A stretch of DNA of 64,000 nucleotides, taken from Dugong dugon. Taxonomy: Eukaryota; Chordata; Mammalia; Sirenia; Dugongidae. Shown piece after piece: positions 1 through 11,090 of the stretch. Position numbers and translations under genes: made by a program. The DNA lies in contig CM057469.1 of the NCBI GenBank assembly GCA_030035585.1, positions 21,384,501 through 21,448,500 of the forward strand, read 5' to 3'. Below the pieces are notes generated by a model. That model was not told the origin of the DNA. It did no database searches and was given only the letters and a program-made list of their open reading frames with translations. Positions within the stretch are counted from its first letter, which is position 1. Every line of letters begins with the position of its first letter.

Positions 1-433
1 GATGGAATAAAGAAATTCACAGAATCAAATGAGAATGAAAACACATCCTACCAAAACCTTTGGGACACAGCAAAAGCAGTGCTCATAGGTCAATTTATAG
101 CAAAAAACACACACATTCAAAAAGAAGAAAGGGCCAAAATTAAAACTTTAACCCTACAACTCCAACAAATAGAGAGAGAGAAGCAAAGAAGCCGTTGGGC
201 ACCAGAAGAAAGTAAATAATAAAAATTACAGCAGAATGAAATGAAATAGAAAATAGAAAAACAATTGAAAGAGTTAACAAGACACATAGCTGGTTCTTTG
301 AAAAGATCAACAAGTCTATAAACTATTGGCCAAACTGACAAGAGAAAAACAGGAGAGGACGCAAATAACCCGAATGAGGAATGAGATGGGTGATGTCACA
401 ACAGACCCAACTGAATTAAAAGAATCATAACAG
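1..433 (+). mobile_element. L1 ORF2 fragment (part 1 of a nested L1)
   Basis: In sense orientation this reads as the stretch of L1 ORF2 between the endonuclease and the reverse transcriptase, with several stops. It stops at position 433, and the next L1 bases resume at about 6214, so the same L1 was cut by the element at 434-6200. Its 5' part lies outside the window. The continuation is at 6201-8193 and 9483-11090. It is a dead copy with no intact reading frame. Confidence 0.85.
418..433. repeat. 5' target-site duplication of the retroviral retrocopy
   Basis: The 16 bases AAAAGAATCATAACAG occur here and again at 6198-6213, bounding the insert. The left copy is preceded by TT, giving a TT/AAAA cleavage site as preferred by L1 endonuclease. 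A true retroviral integrase would leave only 4-6 bases. Confidence 0.85.
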
Positions 434-435
434 AG

Positions 436-603
436 GGACTCGGGCAGACAAAGCTGTGGCAGCATGCTTGTCCGTTTTCCCATTCTTGTCTATTCTGGGA
501 TATTCTTTGGATTCAGGCAGACATTCTAGCTCTGGCAGCATGCTTGTCCGCTTCCCACTTTTGTCCTTTTGAATATATGCCAAACAAAACTTTCTTTTTA
601 CTT
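436..603 (+). repeat. 5' R repeat of the retroviral retrocopy
   Basis: 168 bases that match 6018-6185 with about 7 mismatches counted by eye. It starts with GGACTC, the same motif that begins the 3' R. The polyadenylation signal position reads AACAAA here instead of AATAAA. Inside R, a segment of about 73 bases is tandemly repeated, with starts near 436 and 509. Confidence 0.8.
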
Positions 604-660
604 TTCTAAACTTTGTGATGTTTTTCCCCTACAACAGTTAATGGCGCTGTGAGCAGGATC
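604..660 (+). other. U5 and primer-binding region of the retrocopy
   Basis: Unique bases follow R and end in ACAACA at about 636. A TGG-initial sequence then starts at 642 (TGGCGCTGTGAGCAGGAT), the usual position and start of a retroviral primer-binding site. I could not assign the primer tRNA with confidence. Confidence 0.55.
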
Positions 661-781
661 TGAAGGTACGAATCCAGTCAACTTTGAAGAGACCTGGACT
701 GCTGAGCAGAAGCCGGCAAAGAAAGGTCCTGTCTCCTGGAAACCATGTGTTCCCACTCCATGTCCCTTTGACATGGACGGG

Positions 782-787
782 GTGAGT
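782..787 (+). promoter_or_regulatory. Candidate retroviral major splice donor
   Basis: GTGAGT preceded by GGACGGG lies about 140 bases after the primer-binding region, where a retroviral leader donor is expected. Because the sequence downstream was retained, the copied RNA was apparently unspliced, or the donor was not used. Confidence 0.35.
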
Positions 788-1090
788 GCTCTCAGAAAAC
801 GAACCTTTGCTTATTCTTTGTTGTTCTCTTTTTCATGTTCTCTTAAGTTTTGTTTGGCATATTTGTTTGCAAAACCAGTTGATTGATTAAGGAGAATCTC
901 TTTCTTAGATTTTTGCTTGATTGTTTGGTTAAGAGAGACATTTAGTAACTCTTTAAGTGAACTGCAGTTTAGGCCTAGATTTGGGCGTTTGGAGAGGTAA
1001 TTCTATTTTCAAAGAGCTGTGAGTCACTATAAGCTGCAAAATTCGGACGTTTTTGTGGCTCAGAGAAAACCTGGAAAATAGTGCTCTGCT

Positions 1091-1170
1091 TTGCCAAATT
1101 CTCAGGGAGAGGTGGCAGCTCTTGCCTGTTTTGCCAAATTCTCAGGCAGAGGTGGCAGCTCCAGACCTGG
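1091..1170. repeat. Short tandem duplication, period 40, in the ERV interior
   Basis: Two adjacent 40-base units start TTGCCAAATTCTCAG at 1091 and at 1131 and run into GAGGTGGCAGCTC. Nothing suggests function. Confidence 0.7.
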
Positions 1171-4100
1171 GTTTTGATATTTAAGGGAGAAGTGGTAGTG
1201 GTAGTTCTGTACCTATTTTTTCCATTGAATTGAGTCGATCTTACCAAAAATTGCTATATACACTTTTAGAAACTAAGATCTCCATATCCTTGTTTTGTGT
1301 GGTATTATCTGGTGAGTTTATGCGGTCTTTCTGTCTCCTTTTGTTCTAAGAGCTTGTTCTGGTCTAGAGCGTTGTGTCTAAGTTTGTCTTGTATTAGACT
1401 GGTGGCTATGGCTAAGAATTGCTGTTTTTTGTAAGGGTAGTCATAGAACCTCAGTTCCTTCTTCATCCAGAAAAAACTGCATCTTGTGTCTGTCTTATGA
1501 TTTAGATTTTTAATAGCTACTTGGAGAAACTTTGATATAAATTGGTCTATTTGAAAAGTACACTGAGATCTTTATTGTTATACTATGTCAATCTTAAAAG
1601 TGAAAACTTTTTAAGTAACTTAAGCTAGATATTATATGAAATATGTTTTATTTAAGGAAAAAGCATAGTTTTGTCTTAAAGTAGCAGTTCCAGAACAGTA
1701 AAAAAGAAAGAAATTAGCTATCTTTTGTCTTTCAAAATGCTTCCATCAATTTAAACATATGTAAATGTCTTTCCGGAGTCAAGAGAGTGTGGGCAGGCAC
1801 GATCAGGCCTCCCCACCTCCCAGTCTCCAAGGTCCTGTAGCTCCAGGGACACTTTTGAAAGACTCCTTTCCAGCTAGGTGGTGACGCTTTTACGACAAAA
1901 GATAAGAAAAATTGCTGCTTTGCTATAGTTATCAGAAATTTCGTAGATCCTAATCATAGAACTGTAAACAAATTCTCTCTATTACAGGGGAACTTTAAGA
2001 AGTCAAAAAATAGAAATCACAATGAGACACGCCTGAAGTGGCCTGGAAAAATTTTTCCAGCAGTAGCCAAATACTTAAGGTTATATTCATATCAGTGAAT
2101 TGGTCAAGTGAGCAGAGACTTTGTGATTTCCAAAGCCAGTTGATACCATCTTTAAGAGCTAAAATTAGATTGGGAAAATATGAGAAGTAGCAAAGATCGA
2201 ATGGAATCTTAGAATGTTTAAATAGATTTTTCTTTCAACAACAGTTATGTTTTGTGGTATACAGGCTTAAAATAATTCCAAAGACATTCTAGGTAGCTTA
2301 CAGACATTAAATTGAGTTAGTAGATATTAGTCATAATTTAAGTTCATATACTTTTTCTTTTTATGCCACAAGAGGATATATATGTGTATATATTTAAGGC
2401 TGTTAATTAGTGTTCATTTTTGCCATTTAAAGGGATACAGTGTAAGAGGTATGCAACAAAGGCAACCTTTAAGAGGTTTATTGAAAAAGAAATTTATTTG
2501 ATATGGTCAAGTTTCATCTGTCTGACTAAAGTTTAATGGTTTAATGTATGAGATTTTTAAGAGTTTTAATGTTAAGTAGCATATAAAACAAAGAATTGGG
2601 TTTCTCGCAGTTAAAATAACAAAATTTTCTTTAATTTCTGAGTTAAAGGGTTAATTTATTCTTTGTGTAATCTGCCTGGAAGACAAAGGTTTGGCCTCTC
2701 ATTAGAATAAGATTCCTGAGTCCAACTACTAAGCCTCACGGCTTTTAGAAAAGAAACCTAAAGGTTTTACTTTAAGATCTTTGGTTAAATAACTTAAGTA
2801 TTGTTTCATAGTGACATATATTATTATCTCTTTATTGCTAACTTAGTCGCAACTTTATCTTTTTGAATCTAGCATCATCAAAGCCAATGGTTTGATTGGG
2901 AAATTCACATTATTTACCTATGAAGTTTTTTTAATTACTATTCAGGTAGTTCAGAGATTTGATAATCTTGGTATATTCTTAGAATATCCTGACTATATGG
3001 TATTTTGTCTCAAAATTATTATGCATTATATCTGAAGCTCTTTGAATATGGTTAATGGCTATAAAATATTTTTACCTAAAGCTTTTTTTTAACTGATTTT
3101 ATTTGGCCTTTATGTTATGCTTATAATTAATTTCTATCAGGTCTTTCACTATTAAGAATATTATGTTTATGAATTAATCGTGGCCATATTAAGTTTTGTC
3201 ATCTGCAGATAAGTTTTTACTTTGCTGATTTGCTGAAAAAGTTTGATCAAAACATCTCAACAAAAAGATGGACTATATTGGACTTGCTAAAAAGACTGTG
3301 ACTAGACTGAATAAAATTTCCAGAGCTCCTATGCAGAAGCGGATGAGTTTGCAGACAGCGGCTGATCCAGAATCACATGGAACAGAAATTAACTACATAA
3401 GACTGAGTAAACTAAAGGAAACTATGGCTTTTTTAATATTGCTGATATTTTAAGGTCTTAATTTCTGGATAAAAGAAATCATTCTCCTCTTTCCTAAATT
3501 ATCTAACTAATGGGTTTAGATATTGTAACTCTTGAATTAGAAGTTCCTGTTGGTAAACTTAGCCAAGTTGTAGATATCATAACCAGAGAACTGTCTGAAA
3601 TTTGAGCTATGATTTTACAAAATAGAACAGCATTAGATTTCCTATTAGTTCTCCCAAGAAACAGTTTTGTGCCTTAATAGATAAATGTTCTGTATTTATA
3701 GTAATACTCAGTCTGAGGTTTTGCAGAATGTAGTTGCTGTTGAGGCACATGAAAAGCAGTTACTGATGCTGCTTATGTAGACAAACACCTCATGAGATTT
3801 GTTTCCTAGGATCAAAGACCTTAGGGTCATGGTTTCATTGGTTATTTCAGACAGTTGGCCTAATATAATTGTGAGTGTTTCTGTTTTATTTCCTAGTTTG
3901 CTGTACGGTGCCTGGGATCTTAAAAACCAGATGACGTCCAATTACCATTTACTGAGCATTTTTGATAAAAGATTCTATAACAAGATTATGATCCACAGGA
4001 AAGAATGATGAAAGAGTTGTATATAATTCTCCTGGAATCCAGATTTCTGGCTTTCAGGGAGGTTGAGGCAACCCACACAGGATATTTGCCTTTGGGTGTA

Positions 4101-5177
4101 CTTTTGAACCCCGAGCTTTGAAAAAAAACTGGTTCCTGAAGATACTTTGAGTCAAAAAATGGTCCAGATAAACCAGTAAGACCATTTTGCTCTGGGTGTT
4201 ATGCTTTTGTTTTGAAAAATTCAGTCTGTTTTAGGAAACTAACTTCAAAGATCAGACTGAGAGTTATGTTTAGGGTAAATTAGTAATTAGTTTAAGCAGT
4301 CTTTAAGACAATGTCATATGAAATACCTGTCTAATGTTTGTAATCAAACTGTCACCCTCTTACGATGCAGAAAATCACATATCTTAAAGAAACCAGATCC
4401 TCAGAAGAGATCGACCTCATGGCTCAGACTCTGTTTTGTCTTTGGTTCCATTTCTGCTTCTGAGAAAGTGACCCATGTCTGTTAATAGGTAAACCAAGGA
4501 GGGACAGCTTGCCCTTTGGAAGAACACTTAGTATGTATTAAACAGACTAACTGAAGACCTCCTACAGGAAAGGTCCATCCTGTATTATCTTGCTAATCAT
4601 TATTTCTCTAACGAAAACTTGTCACATGTAAATTTTTCTATATTTTCTGTTTCTTCTAGACAAACTTTGAGTGCTTCTTACGGATATATGTTTCTGTGTA
4701 GTTATATTTCTAATTTAGAAGATTCCTTTCCAACTGATAGTGAATTTGTGTGGGCAATCTCTTGTTCAGATTCCTGACGAATGCGTGGACAATGCACTCT
4801 GAGAACTTTAGGATTATCTTTAAGTATTCATAGTAACAATGCTAGTAAATACTGGAAAGACAATGTTAATTTGTTATCCATTGTAAAATGAGAGTTAGAA
4901 GAAAGCCCATTGGTCCAACGTTCAGGGTGGGGTTGGTCATTTCCAAAAGCTTTAATTCCTAGTTATGGTATATTTGAATTGGAGAAATCTTAAAGAAAAT
5001 TTGTCAGTCACCATGGGACAAATAACAGATAAGACAGAAGCACAGCAGTGATCTCTGATCTCATAAGCCAAGGTGACATGAGATTAAAAAAAAACTTAGA
5101 TTTTTTTTATTAGTCCAAGAAAGTGTAGTCTGTGCTGTAGACAAGATATACATAGAATTAAACATCAAGCTACTTGA

Positions 5178-5435
5178 TTACACATTATCACACCCTTACA
5201 AACACCAGATCTATTTGTTTGGTTACCATCAGGAATAAGTACATGGGCTAGACCACTACTGCAAGGGATAGTAATATTCTTAGTCTACATCCTGATAGTA
5301 TTAAGCATAATAAAATTTATCCTCTATTGTCTTACACACCTAAAAGGCAAAAGAAGGCCTCAGGCTAAAATGTTGATGTACATTGAGTCTGCTCACTCCA
5401 GAAATACCATTGATGGGAACATCGCTCTTACTTAA
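5178..5435 (+). pseudogene. env transmembrane/cytoplasmic-tail remnant of the ERV
   Basis: An 85-codon stretch without stops ends at TAA 5433-5435. Its translation has a short polar part, then a hydrophobic segment of about 22 residues (about 5244-5320), then a basic patch and a polar tail. This is the layout of a gammaretroviral TM protein membrane anchor and tail, and it ends about 135 bases before the polypurine tract, where env should end. Upstream in the same frame there is a stop at 5175-5177, and no intact surface subunit or fusion peptide is visible. The remnant cannot make an entry protein. Confidence 0.6.
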
Positions 5436-5569
5436 TAACCTGGTGAAGAACCAGATGGTATCTGGTGGAAAACCAGCACTGTGAGTTTAAAGAGCCTGCA
5501 ATGGCTGCATCTAGGAGCTCGGCTAAGTCCAGGTATTGATCATCGATGTGTTATCTCCAATCTCTGATC

Positions 5570-5580
5570 AAAAGGAGGGA
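5570..5580 (+). other. Polypurine tract before 3' U3
   Basis: The purine run AAAAGGAGGGA is followed by CTGATTTAGG, so U3 probably begins with TG at 5582. Confidence 0.55.
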
Positions 5581-5987
5581 CTGATTTAGGAAATAATATT
5601 GGAGTTATTATACCCTCTCCTTGAGCATACAGAATGTGACCCAGCTGGAGCTGGGTTCACAAGGGTTCACAAGGATTCACAAGGACACATCAACTGGGCC
5701 CTGAGGTATAAAAATAATAGCTAAAATAAGCTCAGAAATTATCTTAAGGAAGTTTTCACAAAAGGGCAATAAAACCTAACCCTAAAGGACTTCTCACCTT
5801 TTGTCTTTTTCTATTAACATTTAATGAATAGGAATTTGTTGGACCAATGAAGATCCTCCTGACTTTCATAACTGAAACCCATACCAATGATTGTTAAGAA
5901 AGATGATTCAAAATGTAAGATTACAATTCCTAGCCAATCAGTGAAAAAGTGGCGCTTTCAATGATTCTACCCATTTTGTGATGTTGA

Positions 5988-5993
5988 TATATA
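5988..5993 (+). promoter_or_regulatory. TATA box of the ERV LTR
   Basis: TATATA located 30 bases upstream of the first base of R. The 5' end of the retrocopy starts within two bases of that same point, which supports use of this TATA box in the source provirus. Confidence 0.6.
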
Positions 5994-6164
5994 CTGATGG
6001 CTCTGTAACTGTTCTTTGGACTCAGGCAGACATGGCTGTAGCAGCATGCTTGTCCGTTTTCCCACTCTTGTCTATTCTGTGATATTCTTTGGATTCAGGC
6101 AGACATTCTAGCTCTGGCAGCATGCTTGTCCGCTTCCCACTTTTGTCCTTTTGAATATATGCCA

Positions 6165-6170
6165 AATAAA
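6165..6170 (+). terminator. Polyadenylation signal of the ERV
   Basis: AATAAA 15 bases before the junction with the A-run at 6186. Confidence 0.7.
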
Positions 6171-6200
6171 ACTTTCTTTTTACTTAAAAAAAAAAAAAAA

Positions 6201-8193
6201 AGAATCATAACAGAATACTATGAAAAACTGTACTCTAACAAATTTGAAAACCTAGAGGAAATGGACACATTTCTAGAAACACACTACTTACCTAAAGTAA
6301 CACAAACAGAGGTAGAACAACTAGATAAACCTAAAACAAAAGAAGAGATTGAAAAGGTAATTAAAAAACTCCCAGTAACAACAAAAAATCCTGGCCCTGA
6401 CGGTTTCACTGGAGAATTCTACCAAACTTTCAGAGAAGAGTTAACACCACTACTGATAAAGGTATTTCAGAGCATAGAAATGGATGGAATACTCCCAGAC
6501 TCATTCTATGAAGCCAGCATAACCCTGACACCAAAACCAGGTAAAGGCACCATAAAAAAAGAAAATTACAGGTAAATATTCCTCATGAAAATAGACCCAA
6601 AAATCCTCAACAAAATTCTAGCCAGTAGAATTCAACAACATATCAAAAGAATAATTCACCATGATCAAGTGAGATTCATACCAGGTATGCAGGGATGGTT
6701 CAACATTAGAAAAACAATCAGTGTAATCCATCACATTAATTAAAAAAAAAAAAAAAAGACAAGAACCACATGATCTTATCAATTGGTGCAGAAAAGGCAT
6801 TTGACAAAGTCCAACACCGATTCATGATAAAAACTCTCAGCAAAATAGGAATAGAAGGAAAATTCCTCAACATAATAAAGGGCATTTATACAAAGCCAAC
6901 AGCCAACATTAGCCTAAATGGAGAGAGTCTGAAAGCATTCCCCTTGAGAACGGGAATCAGAAAAGAATGCCTTTTATTACCACTCTTATTCCACATTGTG
7001 CTGGAGTTCTTAGCCAGAGCAATTAGGCTAGAAAAAGAAATAAAGGACATCCAAATTGGTAAGGAAGAAGTAAAAGTATCTCTATTTGCAGATGATATGA
7101 TCTCAAATACAGAAAACCCTGAAGAATGCACAAGAAAACTACTGGAACTAATAGATTTCAGCAAAGTATCAGGATACAAGACAACTATACAAAAATCAGT
7201 TGGATTCCTCTACACTCACAAAGAGAACCTCAAAGAGAAAATCTCCAAATCAATTCCATTTACAACAGCCCCCAAGAAGATAAAATACTTAGGAATTAAA
7301 TCTAACCAGAGACATAAAAGACCTGTGCAAAGAAAACTACAAGACACTACTGCAAGAAAACCAAAAGAGACCTACAGAAGTGGAAAAACATACCTTGCTC
7401 ATGCATAGGAAGACTCAACATTGTGAAAATGTCTATGCTATCCAAAGTGATCTACAGGTACAATGCAATCCCGATCCAAATTCCAATGGCATTTTTTGAT
7501 GAGATGGAGAAACAAATAACCAAATTCATATGAAGAAGGATGAGGCCCTGGATAAGTTACTGAAGAAGAAAAACAAAGTGGAAGGCCTCACACTTCCTGA
7601 TTTTAGAACCTATTATACTGCCACAGTAGTCAAAACAGTCTGGTACCGGTACATAGCCCAATGGAACAGAATTGAAAATCCAGATTTCAACTCTTCCACC
7701 TATAAGCAGCTGATATTTAACAAGGCCCAAAGTCTGTTAATTGGAGAAAAGACAGTCTCTTTAACTACGGTGCTGGTATAACTGGATATCCATCTGCAAA
7801 AAACTGAAACAGGACTCATACCTCACACCAGGCACAAAAACTACCTCAAAATGGATCGAAGACCTAAATATTAAATCTAAAACGATAAAGATCATGAAAG
7901 AAAAAATAGGGACAATGCTAGGAGCCTTATTACATGGCATAAACAGAATACAAAATATTACTTACAATGTACAAACATCTGAAGAGAAGCTAGATAACTG
8001 GGAGCTCCTAAAAATTAAACAGTTATGCTCATCAAAAGACTTCACCAAAAGAGTAAAAAGACAACCTACAGACGGGAAAAATATTTTTGACTATGACAAA
8101 CCCGATCAGGGTCTAATTTCTAAGCTCTACAAGATACTGCAAAACCTCAACAACAAAAAGACAAATAACCCAATTAAATAATGGGCAAAAGAT
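6201..8193 (+). mobile_element. L1 ORF2 reverse transcriptase region (part 2 of the nested L1)
   Basis: Sense reading frames show L1 reverse transcriptase blocks in order. [11 protein letters not shown]-type block occurs near 6390-6425, an AEKAFDK block near 6787-6810, and the FADD catalytic motif near 7084-7098. The C-terminal ORF2 region follows. The frame is broken by stops and shifts (for example at about 6573, 7406, 7779 and 8179), so the enzyme is dead. It continues 1-433 and is itself interrupted at 8193. Confidence 0.9.
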
Positions 8194-9468
8194 CTGTGAA
8201 GCATCTCATAACATGGATGAAATTGGAGGACATTATGCTGAGTGAAATAAGTCAATCACAAAAGGACAAATATTGTATGAGACCTCTATTGTAAAAACCC
8301 ATGAAAAAGTTCACACACGAAATGTAACAATCTTTGTCAGTTACCAGGGATGGGAGGGGTGGGGGGGATATACTAAACAGGCAGTAGATAAGAGGTATCT
8401 TGGGTGAAGGGTGAGACAGTACACAATACAGGGGAAACTAGCACAACCTGTACAAGGAAAGGCCATGGAATCCCCATAGACACATCCAAACACCCTGGGG
8501 GACTGAATTGCTGGGTGGAGGGCTGTGGGGACCATGGTCTCGGGGAACATCTAGCTCAATTGGCATGACACAGCTTATAAAGACAATGCTCTACATTCTA
8601 CCTTGGTGAGTAGTGTCTGGGGTCTTAAAAACTTCTGAATGGCCATCTAAGATACTCCACTGGTCTCATCCGTTCGGGAGCAAGGGAGAATGAAGAGAAC
8701 AGGGCACAAGGAAACAGATTAGTCTGAAGGACTAATTGTCCACAGCTACCAAGGCATCCACTGGACTGAGTCCAGTACAGCTAGATGGTGCCCGGCTACC
8801 ACCACTGACTGCTCTGACCAGGATCACAACAGAGGGTTCTGGACAGAGCTAGAGAAGGATGTAGAGCATAGTTCTAACTCACAAAAAAAAGATCAGATTT
8901 ACTGGCCTAAAGGAGACTGTAGAAACTTTGAAAGTATGGCCCCCAGACACACTTTTAGCTCAGTGGTGAAGTTACCTCCGAGGTTCACTGTTCAGCCTGT
9001 GAGTGGACAGCCCCGTAAAACCAAATGAGACTAATGAGGTACAGGAGTCCAGTGACAAGGGCCAGAAGGCAGAAGGGGACAAGGAAGCTAGTGATAGGGA
9101 ACCCAAGGTTGAGTAAGGATATTGTTGATGTGTTGTGAGATTGTTAACCATTGTCATAGGGCAACATTTGTAGTAACTGTTAAATGCGAAACTATTTTGT
9201 TCTGTAAGCCTTCATCTTAAGTGAGAATAACAGCACAATTGGAAGAGCATAGTCAATGTCACTGAACTGTGTATGTAGAAATTTTTAAAACGGTGTATCT
9301 TTGGCTATGTGTATTTTCACCAAAAAAAAAAAGGTTGAGAAGTTAGAGGGTTAATATGTTGTGGGGTTGTTAACCAATGTCATAAAACAACATGTGTACT
9401 TCTGTTTCATGAGAAACTATTTGTTCTGTAAGCCTTCACCTGAAGTACATCAAAATATTTTAAAAAAA
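8194..9468 (+). mobile_element. 5'-truncated L1 inserted in the older L1, with two 3' tails
   Basis: The 14 bases AATGGGCAAAAGAT occur at 8180-8193 and 9469-9482 and bound this insert. The host L1 ORF2 continues without loss across it. The insert begins in the last part of ORF2 (CTGTGAAGCATCTC) and carries the L1 3' UTR with a G-rich run at 8348-8367. A first 3' end with an A-run lies at about 9321-9332, followed by a second, related 3'-UTR tail (9333-9468) with its own A-run. Confidence 0.75.
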
Positions 9469-9482
9469 AATGGGCAAAAGAT

Positions 9483-11090
9483 ATGAACAGGCACTTCACC
9501 AAAGAAGACATTCAGGTGGCTAACAGATACATAAGGAAAAGCTCACAATCATTAGCCATTAGAGAAATGCAAATCAAAAGTACAATGAGATACCATCTCA
9601 CCCCAACAAGGCTAGCATTAATCCAAAAAACACAAAATAATAAATGTTGGAGAGGTTGTGGAGAGACTGGAATACTTACACACTGCTGGTAGGAATGTAA
9701 AATAGTATAACCACTTTGGAAAACAATTTGGCAGTTCCTTAAAAAGCTAGAAATAGAAGTACCATCCAATCCAGCAATCCCACTCCTTGGAATCTATCCT
9801 ACAGAAATAAGAGCTGCCACTCGAATAGATATATGCACACCCATGTTCATTGTAGCACTGTTCACAATAGGAAAAAGATGGAAACAACCTAGGTGCCCAT
9901 CAAGGGACAAATGGATAAACAAATTATAGTGTATTCCCACAATGGAATACTATGCAATGATAAAGAACAATGGTGAATCTGTGAAACATCTCATAACATG
10001 GATGAATCTGGAAGGCATTATGCTGAGTGAAATTAGTCAGTGGCAAAAGGACAAATATTGTATTTTTGAGACCACTATTATAAGAACTCAAGAAATGGTT
10101 TAAACATGGAAGAAAACATTCTTTGATGGTTACAAGGGTGGGGAGGGAGGGAGAGGAGTATTCACTAACTAGATAGTAGATAAGAATTATCTTAGGTAAA
10201 GGGAAGGACAACACACAATACAAGGGAAGCCAGCACCACTGGACTAAACCAAAAGCTAGAAAGTTTCCTGAATGCAACCAAATACTTCAAAGGACAGAGT
10301 AGCAGGGCTGGGGGCCTGGGAACCATGGTTTCAGGGGACATCTAGGTCAACTGGCATAACAAAGTTTATTAAGAAAATATTCTGCATCCCACTTTGGTGA
10401 GTGGTGTCTGGGGTCTTAAAAGCTAGTGAGCAGCCATCTAAGATACATCAATTGGTCCCAACCCACCTGGAGCAAAGGAGAATGAAGAACACCAAAGACA
10501 CAAGGAAAATATTAGCCTAAAAGACAGAAAGGGCGGCATAAACCAGAGACTGCATCAGCCTGAGACCAGAAGAACTAGATGGTGCCCAGCTTCCATCAAT
10601 GACCACCCTGACAGGGAACACAACAGAAAGTCCCTGTTGGATCAGGAGAAAAATGAGGTGCAGAATTTAAATTCTAGTTAAAAGACCAGACTTAATGGTC
10701 TGACTGAGACTGGAGGGACCCCTGAAGACAGGGCCCCCGAACTGTCCGTAAGCCCAGAACTGAAACCATTCCCCGAGCCAACTCTTTAGACAAAGATTAG
10801 ACTGGACTATGGAACATAAAATGATACTTGTGAAGAGTATGCTTCTTAGCTCAAGTAGATACAAGAGACTAAATGGGCAGCTTCTGTCCGGAGGCGAGAT
10901 GAGAAAGCAAAAAAGGACAGGAGCTGGTTGAGTGGATGTAGGAAATCCGGGGTGGAAAGGAGGAGTGTGCTGTCACATTATAGGGTGAGCAGCTAGGGTC
11001 ACATAGCAATGTGTGTATAAATTTTTGTATGAGAAACTGATTTAAACTGTAAACTTTCACATAAAGCACAATAAAAAAAAAGAAAAAAAG
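9483..11090 (+). mobile_element. L1 ORF2 C-terminus and 3' UTR (part 3 of the nested L1)
   Basis: The sequence resumes exactly where the L1 left off at 8193 and reads as ORF2 C-terminal residues (an [16 protein letters not shown]-type block at about 9555-9605). The 3' UTR has a G-rich run at about 10139-10160. The element ends in an A-rich tail at about 11069-11090 after AATAAA. Confidence 0.85.

Larger units (their letters stand above)
5582..6185 (+). repeat. 3' U3-R of the retroviral retrocopy
   Basis: U3 runs from about 5582 to 6017. It contains a four-fold short repeat of TTCACAAGG type (5653-5688) and a TATA-like box at 5988-5993. R begins at 6018 (GGACTC), 30 bases after the TATA box, and ends at 6185 directly before the poly(A). 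AATAAA lies at 6165-6170, 15 bases before the cleavage point. U5 is absent, as expected if the template was a polyadenylated RNA. Confidence 0.75.
434..6200 (+). mobile_element. L1-mediated retrocopy of an endogenous retroviral RNA
   Basis: The insert has the order expected of a retroviral RNA rather than a provirus: R-U5, primer-binding region, interior, polypurine tract, U3-R, then a poly(A) run (6186-6200). There is no U3 at the left end and no U5 at the right end. A 16-base target-site duplication flanks it. The interior (660-5570) is AT-rich and full of stops. The only coding remnant I could place is an env transmembrane tail near its 3' end. That order and tail point to a class I (gamma-like) endogenous retrovirus, which is an inference. 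Inserting an element of this kind through L1 proteins is known for human HERV-W. The copy is not functional. Confidence 0.8.
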
